Part shown: positions 1 through 7,620 of the stretch, in pieces | Layout: every line of letters begins with the position of its first letter | Numbering within the stretch: the first letter of the stretch is position 1 | Source of the DNA: Phyllobacterium myrsinacearum | GTDB lineage: Bacteria > Pseudomonadota > Alphaproteobacteria > Rhizobiales > Rhizobiaceae | NCBI RefSeq assembly: GCF_002980555.1 | Contig: NZ_PVBT01000005.1 | Span: 347,991 to 411,990, forward strand | Reading direction: 5' to 3' | DNA length: 64,000 nt | Made by a program: the position numbers and the translations under genes | The notes under the pieces: model-generated | Database searches by the model: none | What the model was told of the DNA's origin: nothing | What the model saw: only the letters and a program-made list of their open reading frames with translations

Positions 1-1779
1 ATTGAAAGCGACGCTGTCTATGTCAGGCTCAATTTAGCCTCGGTCGAACAGGGCCTTCTCGATATCGATCTGATGGAGTTTCTCAGCTGCGCCGCACGGG
101 GAGGAGCCGAACCCGCTCTCAGGATCTGCGAACTTTATCGGGGCGACCTTCTGATACAAAATGAACCCGACAACTCTGACTTCGACGAATGGCTGGATAT
201 CAAGCGCGTCAAAATTCGCGATGATGCGATCGTTGCCCTGCGATCGGCTCTTGATCAGCCTCATTTCAATATTGACGAGAGACGGCAATGCGCGCGCAAG
301 CTGATCGACATCGACCCCTATCAGGAGGTCGGCTATCGCATGCTCATGCAAACGGCATCCCAGCTCGGGATGATCACGATGGTCGAACGAACGTTCCGGG
401 AATGCGCGAAGAAACTGCGCGATGACCTGGATATCGATCCAGAGGCTGAAACAATCGAGCTATACCAGCATCTGCACACCAAAAGATCGCTCAACTTGCC
501 GCAACCCGTCATTCATTCACCGGTGCTGGGGTCCTTGTCTCTCAACGATGCTGACCATCACCGGTCCTACTTTCTTCAGCCGGCAAATTCGCTCGAACTG
601 TCAAGACAGCCCATCCTGCCAAAGATTATTGTATTGTACCTGCCGCAAACCCTCGCAGACCCCATGGAGCAGTTGGCAGCCTCCCTGGTTGACGATATCA
701 CGATAGGATTGTGCCGCCTGCGTACGCTGTCCGTGGTCGCTCCCTATACATCCATCCGGGTTGTGACGGAATCGAGCATCAACGGCTTCTCCGACCTTCA
801 CGAACAATTGGGCGTGGATTTTGTCTTCGACAGCAGACTGATGCGCGGCGATGGCTTTTGCTTCCTCTCGGTAAAACTCATCAATACGCGCACGCGGGAG
901 ATCGTCTGGGCGGAAAAACAGAAATTTGATTATACGCTGCCTGAACAGCAGTACCGCCACCTGTCCATGCGCATCGTCCTGTCCATCGTCACCACCATCG
1001 AACGGGAGGAGCTGGACCGCTACAACCGGCTGATCCAGAATCCCGATGCCTATTACTGGTACCTTGTCGGCAAGCGTGAAATCGACAGCCTTGATCTGAC
1101 GAAAGTCCGTACCGCGCGGGATGCTTTCAAGAATGCCCTGATCGCAGCGCCGGATTTCGTGCCCGCCTTGAGCGGTGTCGCGCGAACCATGCAGCGCGAA
1201 TGGCTTGTTCTTGCACGCAATGACAAGGATATCCTGCTTGAAGGCGAACAAATCGCCAAGAAGGCCGCGCCCAACGACCCGGATGACGAACGGCCTTTGC
1301 GCGAGCTGGGCACCATCAATATGTATCTTGGCAAGTATGATGAAAGCCTGGAATATTTTGATCAAAGTGAGACGCTCAACCCGCAACATGCCGACCTGCT
1401 TGCCGACTACGCCGACGCCTTGACCCATTCCGGCGAGCTCGAACTGGCTCTCAGCAAAATCCAGCACGCAATTGCGCTGAACCCCCTGGCGCCCGACTAT
1501 TACTACTGGGTGGGCGCTGGCACCTTCCATTATCTCGATCGCTATGCCGAGGCCATCGCGTTTCTTCAGAAGATGAAAAATCCGCGAGCGGCCGCCCGCT
1601 TGATGGCAGCATGCTGGGCACGATTGGGTGAACATGAACAGGCCGCGGAATACAGAAATTATGCTCTGGAAGATAACCCGTCTTTTCGAATTGACGAATG
1701 GGTAAAATCGATGAGCCTCAGAATGCCTGCCCACCGTAGGATGTATGAAGAATCTCTACGCGAAGCGGGATTCCAGTGA
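1..1779 (+). CDS. BTAD/TPR transcriptional regulator (5' end outside window)
   Basis: The reading frame is open from base 1, so the true start and probably an N-terminal DNA-binding winged helix lie upstream. The first ~165 visible residues fit a bacterial transcriptional activation domain (BTAD), with an 'LYRGDLL' segment and helical pairs ending 'DDLDIDPEAET'. A central ~130-residue part resembles the TolB/adenylate-cyclase-associated domain found in such regulators ('LPQTLADPMEQLAASLVDDI'). The C-terminal ~220 residues are TPR-like helices (e.g. 'ALIAAPDFVPALSGVAR', 'LNPQHADLLADYADAL'). Such proteins act as cytoplasmic transcription regulators. It ends 33 bp before the first small protein of the YcaO/TfuA cluster and runs the same way, so I infer it is the cluster's regulator. 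The class is fairly sure; the target is inferred. Confidence 0.8.
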   Translation: MESDAVYVRLNLASVEQGLLDIDLMEFLSCAARGGAEPALRICELYRGDLLIQNEPDNSDFDEWLDIKRVKIRDDAIVALRSALDQPHFNIDERRQCARKLIDIDPYQEVGYRMLMQTASQLGMITMVERTFRECAKKLRDDLDIDPEAETIELYQHLHTKRSLNLPQPVIHSPVLGSLSLNDADHHRSYFLQPANSLELSRQPILPKIIVLYLPQTLADPMEQLAASLVDDITIGLCRLRTLSVVAPYTSIRVVTESSINGFSDLHEQLGVDFVFDSRLMRGDGFCFLSVKLINTRTREIVWAEKQKFDYTLPEQQYRHLSMRIVLSIVTTIEREELDRYNRLIQNPDAYYWYLVGKREIDSLDLTKVRTARDAFKNALIAAPDFVPALSGVARTMQREWLVLARNDKDILLEGEQIAKKAAPNDPDDERPLRELGTINMYLGKYDESLEYFDQSETLNPQHADLLADYADALTHSGELELALSKIQHAIALNPLAPDYYYWVGAGTFHYLDRYAEAIAFLQKMKNPRAAARLMAACWARLGEHEQAAEYRNYALEDNPSFRIDEWVKSMSLRMPAHRRMYEESLREAGFQ

Positions 1780-1812
1780 CGCAACGTCCAATACAAACAG
1801 GGGAAAACATGC

Positions 1813-2049
1813 ATGGAAAAGTATTTCATCATCGGGGAAGCCGGGACTGATGAACTTTGGCTTGTCAACACGGCGGAAAATCGCGTTGAAAAATTGAACA
1901 GCGCTGCCGCTGGATCCGTTATCGAAACCATCAATACAGCGCGAAAGAACGGAATTACACTCATCAAGGGAGTAAGTATCGCGATTGTTACAAACAGCAG
2001 GACGGGGGCTGATGTAAAAATGTCAATTACCGATCCAACAGTTAAATAA
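1813..2049 (+). CDS. Small protein A, candidate RiPP precursor (78 aa)
   Basis: I do not recognise a named family. The start is an ATG preceded by an AGGGGAAA ribosome site about 8 bases upstream. The first ~28 residues (K-Y/F-I-I-x-E-x-x-T-D-x-L-W-L-V-N, then V-E-x-L) are almost repeated in the next small gene at 2158, while the C-terminal halves differ. A conserved N-terminus with a variable C-terminus is what a leader/core precursor peptide looks like, and a YcaO and a TfuA gene follow directly. The product has no cysteine, so thiazole formation is excluded, but Ser, Thr and Gly residues are present near the C-terminus. A role as modification substrate is inferred. It could instead be a small accessory or immunity protein. 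Confidence 0.65.
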   Translation: MEKYFIIGEAGTDELWLVNTAENRVEKLNSAAAGSVIETINTARKNGITLIKGVSIAIVTNSRTGADVKMSITDPTVK

Positions 2050-2157
2050 AATAGAAATGTCGTTGGATAAGAAATCTCATCGATAATATTCAATTGATAT
2101 AGAAACGAATCAAAGTACCGTTGCCATGTGGTTCTCCTTCATGGAAAGGTTACTCGC

Positions 2158-2385
2158 ATGGCAAAGTTTTACATCATCGATGAGCCAGAGACCGACACGC
2201 TCTGGCTGGTAAACCTGGAAGAAAAAACCGTTGAGAGTCTTGATCGGAGTATGATTGAATGCTCCGGATCGGCTGGGTATGACTTCATAAAGACTATCAG
2301 TAATCGATCAGAAAATATAATGATTACTGAAGGTTACCGGAATGGCCCAGCGGAAAGACTCTCGTCCGCGAGCCCCTTGCAATAG
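2158..2385 (+). CDS. Small protein B, paralogue of protein A, candidate RiPP precursor (75 aa)
   Basis: The N-terminus (MAKFYIIDEPETDTLWLVN) parallels that of protein A, which fixes the start at the ATG at 2158. That ATG has GGAAAGG nine bases upstream. A GTG at 2128 in the same frame would add ten residues that protein A lacks. The C-terminal ~45 residues diverge fully from protein A and contain one cysteine, several Ser residues and two Gly. The 108-bp gap before it is clearly AT-rich compared with its surroundings. It lies 70 bp upstream of the YcaO gene. I infer a second precursor for the same modifying enzymes; no core or cleavage site can be assigned by eye. Confidence 0.65.
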   Translation: MAKFYIIDEPETDTLWLVNLEEKTVESLDRSMIECSGSAGYDFIKTISNRSENIMITEGYRNGPAERLSSASPLQ

Positions 2386-2455
2386 GCTGCGCTATTCCAG
2401 GGGATCATCGCATTTATCGATATAGGCACGATGATAACGGTTCGCTGGAGTAACA

Positions 2456-3712
2456 ATGCAGCAATTGGCCGAAACTTCCATACTGAACAGGCTGGCGGCG
2501 GATGAAGTCAATCTTTGTTCCGCCGCCCGTCTGGAGCAACGGTCGTCGACACGACTGATCGACGCGGATCTGACGGTGCAAAAACTGCGTCCGCACTTTC
2601 CCCATCTCGGCATCGTCCGGCTGGCCGAGGTAACCGGGCTGGACCGGATAGGAATCCCGGTGTGGATGGCTGTCCGCCCCAACAGCAAGACTCTGGCCGT
2701 GAGCCAGGGCAAGGGGATCACCACAGCCCATGCGCGCGCGTCCGCTGTCATGGAAGCGGCTGAGATCGCCATAGCCGAAAACATTCCCCTCGCATCGGTC
2801 CGCGCCAGCCGGCAGGACTTGCTGCAGGCCGGCAGGACCGTCTTTGACGGGCGGATGCTGGTTATGAAGGGCGCCGACGAACCAGCACCCGAGCTCATCG
2901 ATGAATGGCTTGAGGGCTATGACCTTCTGCGGAACAGAACGGTATTCGTACCCAGAGAACTCGTATCGCTCGACTTCACATCAGCGCGAAAAGCGCGGCA
3001 TTACTGCCAGTCGACCGATGGCCTTGCCTCGGGCAACTGCCTGCTTGAAGCTGTTATTCACGGCCTGTGCGAGCGCGTGGAACGCGACGCGACCGAACTA
3101 TGGCGGTTCAAGCGCGACAGTGCCGTCCATGCCCAGTGCGTCGACCCGGCGGTGTTCCCGGACGCCGGTATCCGCTGGCTGGCAGACAGGATCAGTGGGG
3201 CGGGTTTCCTGCTGCGCCTTTTCGATATTCGTTCCGATATCGGCCTTCCGGTATTCATGGCAACCATCAACCCGGTTTCGCGGAAAGGCACCTATCTGCA
3301 TTTCGACCTTTCTGCCGGGTATGGGTGCCACCTGTCGCCGCGCGTGGCCGCCATGCGGGCGATCACCGAGGCGGCCCAGACGCGTATCACCAATATTTCC
3401 GGCGCCAGAGATGATTTTGATCCCTCGGAATATGCGCAGCGCCTTGCTCCTGATCTCGGTGTCTACATAAGGGCAGAGCCGAGGGCCCATTGGCACTTTG
3501 ACGAACCGGAACCGTCAGAACCTGCGCGCCTCGATGCCTATCTCGACCCGTTGCGCAACCGCGGTATTGGCAGTGCGGTCGTTGTTCCCCTGGGCGGTGA
3601 AGCCTATGGAATGTCCGTTTGCCGCGTCCTGATCAACGAGCTGGAAAGCCCAGCCGGCATACGCAAACACCGCTTTGGCGGAAGGGCGCTGAACGCGATG
3701 TTGCTGCAATGA
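2456..3712 (+). CDS. YcaO-family ATP-dependent peptide-backbone modifying enzyme
   Basis: YcaO proteins use ATP to activate a backbone amide for attack by a Ser/Thr/Cys side chain (azolines) or by a sulfur donor (thioamides). The 418-residue protein shows two hallmark segments. The first is 'SQGKGITTAHARASAVMEAA' near residues 82-101. The second is the 'GLASG...LEAVIHGLCERVERDA' region near 185-210, with the Glu-rich nucleotide/Mg-binding pattern. The C-terminus ends in ALNAMLLQ and lacks the PxPxP tail usual in azoline cyclodehydratases. A GGAG site lies just before the ATG. Its stop overlaps the tfuA start (ATGA), so the two are probably translationally coupled. With a TfuA partner, thioamidation is the likelier chemistry, but that is inference. 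Confidence 0.93.
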   Translation: MQQLAETSILNRLAADEVNLCSAARLEQRSSTRLIDADLTVQKLRPHFPHLGIVRLAEVTGLDRIGIPVWMAVRPNSKTLAVSQGKGITTAHARASAVMEAAEIAIAENIPLASVRASRQDLLQAGRTVFDGRMLVMKGADEPAPELIDEWLEGYDLLRNRTVFVPRELVSLDFTSARKARHYCQSTDGLASGNCLLEAVIHGLCERVERDATELWRFKRDSAVHAQCVDPAVFPDAGIRWLADRISGAGFLLRLFDIRSDIGLPVFMATINPVSRKGTYLHFDLSAGYGCHLSPRVAAMRAITEAAQTRITNISGARDDFDPSEYAQRLAPDLGVYIRAEPRAHWHFDEPEPSEPARLDAYLDPLRNRGIGSAVVVPLGGEAYGMSVCRVLINELESPAGIRKHRFGGRALNAMLLQ

Positions 3713-4455
3713 AGATTCTGTTTGCAGGCCCAAGTCTTTCCAGAACCGAATTCGTGCCCGTGCGCACAAATGAAGATCGCCTGCTGCCCGATCGTTCTCT
3801 GACGTGCCGGGGGCCGGCGAAATGCGGGGATATCACCCGCGCGGTGGATGAAGGCTACAGCATGATCGGACTTGTCGACGGCCGTTTCGAGGATGTGGCC
3901 GCGGTCTGGCACAAGGAAATACTATACGCGCTTTCGCAGGGCGTCACCGTTCTCGGCGCGGCAAGCATGGGTGCGCTGCGTGCGGCGGAATGCCATCCAT
4001 TCGGCATGATCGGCATTGGGGAGGTTTTTGCGCGCTACGCGTTCGGCGGATTGGAGGACGATGCCGCGGTGGCACAGGTGCATGCACCGGCCGAGTTTGG
4101 CTATACTGCCTTCACAGAAGCCATGGTCACCGTTGATGCGACGCTGGATGCGGCGCTGCATGTATCGGCAATCACGCCCGGCGAACATGTCTTGATCCGC
4201 GACAGAGCCAATGCAGTGTTCTTCAAGGACAGGAGCTGGGCACGCATATTCGAGGCCCTGGCTCCCGATATCATTGACGCCGCCGGACGGCTCAAGCCTT
4301 TCATTCGCAACGTCAAAAGACAGGATGCGGAGGCCCTGTTGAACGTGTTGCTTGAAGGCAAAAACCCTGCCGAAGCCGGGGGATTGACGGCAGATTCCAC
4401 CAGCTGGCTCTTCAACGAAACGACGCAGTGGCGAAAACTGCGGGCTCAGCACTGA
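3709..4455 (+). CDS. tfuA: TfuA-like protein, YcaO partner (248 aa)
   Basis: The start is the ATG overlapping the ycaO stop; a longer in-frame ATG at 3619 lies inside ycaO and is unlikely. TfuA-core features are clear: 'KILFAGPSL' at the N-terminus, 'IGLVDGRFEDVAAVWHKEIL' near residue 50, and 'GAASMGALRAAE' near residue 84. TfuA is named from trifolitoxin production in Rhizobium. A TfuA works with YcaO in thioamidation of methyl-coenzyme M reductase, where it helps supply sulfur. Here the pair follows two precursor-like small proteins and a regulator. There is no McrA in bacteria of this kind, so the substrate should be a peptide made in the same operon. Confidence 0.93.
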   Translation: MKILFAGPSLSRTEFVPVRTNEDRLLPDRSLTCRGPAKCGDITRAVDEGYSMIGLVDGRFEDVAAVWHKEILYALSQGVTVLGAASMGALRAAECHPFGMIGIGEVFARYAFGGLEDDAAVAQVHAPAEFGYTAFTEAMVTVDATLDAALHVSAITPGEHVLIRDRANAVFFKDRSWARIFEALAPDIIDAAGRLKPFIRNVKRQDAEALLNVLLEGKNPAEAGGLTADSTSWLFNETTQWRKLRAQH

Positions 4456-4491
4456 ACGGATCCGCCGGGGTTTCAAAAAGGACTATCCTTG

Positions 4492-4517
4492 GAAGATGTA
4501 AGCGACAGTACATCTTC
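4492..4517. other. Perfect 9-bp inverted repeat with 8-nt loop
   Basis: The arms GAAGATGTA (4492-4500) and TACATCTTC (4509-4517) flank AGCGACAG. It lies 37 bp after the tfuA stop. No T-run follows on either strand, so it is not a textbook terminator. It may be an RNA stem-loop ending the tfuA transcript or a protein-binding site before the Hint gene. The rest of the 246-bp gap shows nothing else I can name. Confidence 0.5.
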
Positions 4518-4701
4518 GATGTATGATCCCTCCTCCAAAAGGATGCGGCCTTCGCTCTGGGTTGGCTTTTTTCAGCGCCCAGTAGGCCGATTTCAGCATC
4601 GGACAACCGCCAAAATCCAAAGCGTTTCCCGCCATGCCTTCCTATAGGATGGTCATCGGAATATTTGGATTGAAAGTTGCACTGTAACCACGGAGGGGAC
4701 T

Positions 4702-5568
4702 ATGTCACCAACTACAGAGCGGCACCGGCCACTCAGCCGCGCGCGACGACACTTTCTCGGCGTGGCGCTTTCCACGAGCGTCAAGGTCGCGGCAATCACA
4801 GGCTTGGCCACGGCCATGTCTTCCTTCCCCGCGCGGGCCATGGGAAGGAAATGGTGGAGACATGGCGGCGAGCCCGGCCATACCCCCGGCGGCGACAATC
4901 AAAACTGCTTTCTCCGGGGCACCTCGATCAGGACCCCGGCAGGTGAGGTTCATATTGAAGATCTTCGGATCGGCGATGATGTGGAAACCATGAACGGCAA
5001 AGCTGCCGCCGTGAGATGGATTGGACGCCAGGTTTACAAAAGGAACAGCCCGTCCTGGGCGGCCAGCGTCATGCCAATCCGTATTTCACGCCACGCTTTC
5101 GATCAGCAAACGCCCCACGCGGATCTCTACCTCTCGCCCAATCATGCACTGTATGTCGATGGCGTTCTGATCCGCGCGAAGGATCTGGTGAACGGCCTGT
5201 CCATTGCTCCGTCGCTTCCCCCTGACCGGGAGATCATCGAATATTTCCACATTGTGCTTGATACCCATGACGTGATCTTCGCCGAGGGTGCTCCTGCTGA
5301 AACATTCCTGCTTCGCGACAGTAACCACGAGAGCTTTACCAACTTTTCCGAATATGCACGCCTTTACCCCGCAGGCCTCGGCACACCCATGGTGCCCTTC
5401 GCGCCGATCATTGGTTATGAAGGCGGCCGCGAGAACCTGATGGCTCTTCTGCGCCTCGGCCTGCCCCGCTTCATCGGCTTGCGTGATCCGGTTCAGGACG
5501 CCCGCGACAGATTTGCCTTGCGTGCCCGGGAAACCGCAGGCACCGACCGGATGCACGCCATGGTGTAA
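4702..5568 (+). CDS. Tat-exported Hint-domain protein
   Basis: The 288-residue product starts with a twin-arginine signal: a basic n-region with 'ARRHFLGVAL', a hydrophobic stretch, and a likely cut after 'SFPARA'. A Hint (hedgehog/intein, Hint_2-like) domain begins near residue 70 at 'NCFLRGTSI', where the Cys is the expected first catalytic residue. It continues through 'RIGDDVETMNGK' and 'LSPNHALYVDGVLIRAKDL'. Hint domains self-cleave or transfer acyl groups, but the stand-alone bacterial forms have no settled role. A strong GGAGGGG site lies before the ATG. It follows tfuA in the same direction after 246 bp, so membership of the peptide cluster is possible but not shown. Confidence 0.85.
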   Translation: MSPTTERHRPLSRARRHFLGVALSTSVKVAAITGLATAMSSFPARAMGRKWWRHGGEPGHTPGGDNQNCFLRGTSIRTPAGEVHIEDLRIGDDVETMNGKAAAVRWIGRQVYKRNSPSWAASVMPIRISRHAFDQQTPHADLYLSPNHALYVDGVLIRAKDLVNGLSIAPSLPPDREIIEYFHIVLDTHDVIFAEGAPAETFLLRDSNHESFTNFSEYARLYPAGLGTPMVPFAPIIGYEGGRENLMALLRLGLPRFIGLRDPVQDARDRFALRARETAGTDRMHAMV

Positions 5569-5614
5569 CGAGAAGCGCCGCGGCAAGGAATAGGTAACCG
5601 CTTGAATGCGACAA

Positions 5615-5642
5615 GCAGGCGTTCCCCTCCGGGAACACCTGC
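5615..5642. terminator. Hairpin between convergent genes
   Basis: GCAGGCGTTCCC and GGGAACACCTGC pair around a CTCC loop with one C-A mismatch. It lies 47 bp after the Hint gene stop and 50 bp from the stop of the convergent GMC gene, a normal place for a bidirectional terminator. There is no strong T-run. Confidence 0.5.
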
Positions 5643-5691
5643 TTCGACATGTTCAGCAAGAGCGCTTACCTGGCTCAAGTCCGGCTAGTCC

Positions 5692-7341
5692 TCACACGGC
5701 TTCAGCGCGTTCTCCGCCCGTTCGGAAGCCTCCGATGCCTTCATGAAAGCCATGCAGCGCCTTGATATGATCGGCAAGCCGCAATGCCAGCGCGACAATT
5801 GTCAATGTCGGCATATCGTTGCCACAGGTCGGAAACACCGAACTGCCGGCGACGTGCAGGTTGTGGATGCCGTGCACCGTACAGTCCTGGTCGACGACGC
5901 CCCTATGCGGGTCGACATGCATCCGGGTGGTTCCCATATGATGATTGCATCCGATGATCGAAAGCTCAGGCTCTGCAGCCGGCCGCTCGAGATCGACATG
6001 TCCGACGCCGGATGCCTCAAACTCATCCTTAATCAGTCCCAGCATCCGTGAGTGGGTGTGCTTTTCCAGATCGCCGACACGCCAATCAAGTGCTGCCCGG
6101 TTGAGGCCCAATCTGTCCCGCTGCGCCGACAGCGTAACCCTGCTCTCCCTGTTGGGAACGGGTTCGATGACACTCTCGATCTGGAAATAATCCGACTTCG
6201 CGGCGAGCCGCAGCTTCCGGTAGAGCAGGGATGCCATGAGGTTGGGACTGCCAAGCGCAACGGTGGCAAATGTTCTCAATTTGAAGTCGCGATAATGCCG
6301 CCACCGGATGGCATTGTATATCTCGTGGAAACGCTCGGTCAGCGTGCTGTCCTCGCCCGCCCGGCATGCCCGGAAATAGGTGCGGCACTGCACCAGGTGT
6401 TCGTCCCGCTGAACCTGTTCCGTCAAGCCGAGATGCGCGCTTGCGCTGGTACCATCCACGGCAAGCTTGGGATTGTGATAGGTGTAGCGGGCATCGTAAA
6501 AGCGAAACGCGGCGGCATTGACCGCAGGTATCATCTGGCCAAGGCGAATACGCGGGTGCTCCATGAAATAGCGGCCGACCACATCGTGCTGGTTGCCAAG
6601 CCCTCGCTGATCACACCGGTTGGACAGCAGGAGAAGACGGGCGTTTTCGATCCCGCCCGCGGCTAGAATGACTCTTTGGGCCCGCACGAACATCATCTTT
6701 TGCCCATATGTCGCCACGTGCACGCCGGTTACAGTTGATGGATCTTCATGCGTCGCGATCTCGGTTGCATTGGCATTCAGCAGCACTTTCGTCGTTTGCG
6801 CGGTGCGTAGAAACGCCTCATAGTCGCGGCCAAACCGCGTTGGCGGGCTAAACTTGCTCACCATCGTCTCAAGCGAGGCATCATTCAGCTCCAGCAGTAT
6901 GGAGCGGTCGCCCACGAGATGTTCGTGCCAGAACTGCGGTTCGAAACCGTGATTATTGACTTGGACCAGGTCGCTTGCACGGGCATAGAACCGCTGCATC
7001 TCCGTCAGATCGAACGGCCATCCACTGTTGGGCACCCAGTGCCGCGGTTCAAAATCAATGCCGATGAACGGTCGTATCCACCCGCCCCAGCAATTGGAAC
7101 TGCCGCCGAATTGCCGGGTTCTCGTCGCCTGAAGGTCGTAGGGGATGCCAAGGTTTTCGCCCTGGTAGAGGGATTGTGACGCGGCATTGAAGTTCAGTCC
7201 ACCGCCTTCAAGAACGATCGTTTCAATGCCCCGTTTCTGGAATTCGAGCGCAAGCGTGATCCCTGCGACGCCGCCGCCAACGATGCATATCGCGGCATCC
7301 AGAACTGAACCCGCTGGAAGTTCTCTGGCGTCAACAAACAT
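5692..7341 (-). CDS. GMC-family FAD-dependent oxidoreductase
   Basis: A soluble ~549-residue flavoprotein of the glucose-methanol-choline family, which oxidises alcohols. The N-terminal FAD-binding Rossmann motif 'CIVGGGVAGITLALEF' lies around residue 18. The C-terminal substrate/FAD domain has 'GCNHHMGTTRMHVDP', carrying the active-site His, then 'LHVAGSSVFPTCGNDMPTLT'. I chose the ATG at 7341. A TTG at 7377 would add 12 residues and neither has a strong ribosome site. No Tat or Sec signal is visible. It converges on the Hint gene and is separated from the PfkB operon by 279 bp, so it is probably its own unit. The substrate is unknown. Confidence 0.9.
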   Translation of the reverse strand: MFVDARELPAGSVLDAAICIVGGGVAGITLALEFQKRGIETIVLEGGGLNFNAASQSLYQGENLGIPYDLQATRTRQFGGSSNCWGGWIRPFIGIDFEPRHWVPNSGWPFDLTEMQRFYARASDLVQVNNHGFEPQFWHEHLVGDRSILLELNDASLETMVSKFSPPTRFGRDYEAFLRTAQTTKVLLNANATEIATHEDPSTVTGVHVATYGQKMMFVRAQRVILAAGGIENARLLLLSNRCDQRGLGNQHDVVGRYFMEHPRIRLGQMIPAVNAAAFRFYDARYTYHNPKLAVDGTSASAHLGLTEQVQRDEHLVQCRTYFRACRAGEDSTLTERFHEIYNAIRWRHYRDFKLRTFATVALGSPNLMASLLYRKLRLAAKSDYFQIESVIEPVPNRESRVTLSAQRDRLGLNRAALDWRVGDLEKHTHSRMLGLIKDEFEASGVGHVDLERPAAEPELSIIGCNHHMGTTRMHVDPHRGVVDQDCTVHGIHNLHVAGSSVFPTCGNDMPTLTIVALALRLADHIKALHGFHEGIGGFRTGGERAEAV

Positions 7342-7453
7342 GGCGTGAAAGCCCGGATTGAGCAAAGCTGAAAACAATATTGAGCGATATGGCGTGTTCC
7401 ATTGCCGATCGACCTCAAGCCAGAACGAGCAAGACCAGTGTTATGCTCACAGA

Positions 7454-7479
7454 GACAATCCGCCGGTTGGCGGCTTGTC
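7454..7479. terminator. GC-rich hairpin in the 7342-7620 gap
   Basis: GACAA-T-CCGCC and GGCGG-C-TTGTC pair around GGTT with one mismatch. It lies downstream of the leftward pfkB operon and upstream of the GMC gene, so it may end the operon transcript. There is no T-run. A longer-range repeat, AGTAGCCC at 7556-7563 and GGGCTACT at 7588-7595, lies just after the pfkB stop. No gene is seen in the gap. Confidence 0.4.
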
Positions 7480-7620
7480 TGTCCCCATCGGATATTTGAG
7501 GGCGATTATAGGGCCGGATGGCCTCCAGGCGGAATATGCTGCGACGGCTAGGACGAGTAGCCCTTTTGCTTAGAGCCCTCCTCATTCGGGCTACTGGTTG
7601 CACAACCGATTGGGTACAGT

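Noticed and set aside
601-1734. Long antisense open frame opposite the BTAD/TPR gene
   Set aside because: Codon pattern and domains support the plus-strand gene; the antisense product shows no recognisable motif.
3619-3708. Longer start for TfuA inside the ycaO gene
   Set aside because: The family N-terminus (KILFAGPSL) begins at the ATG at 3709, which overlaps the ycaO stop; the extra residues are out-of-frame ycaO sequence.
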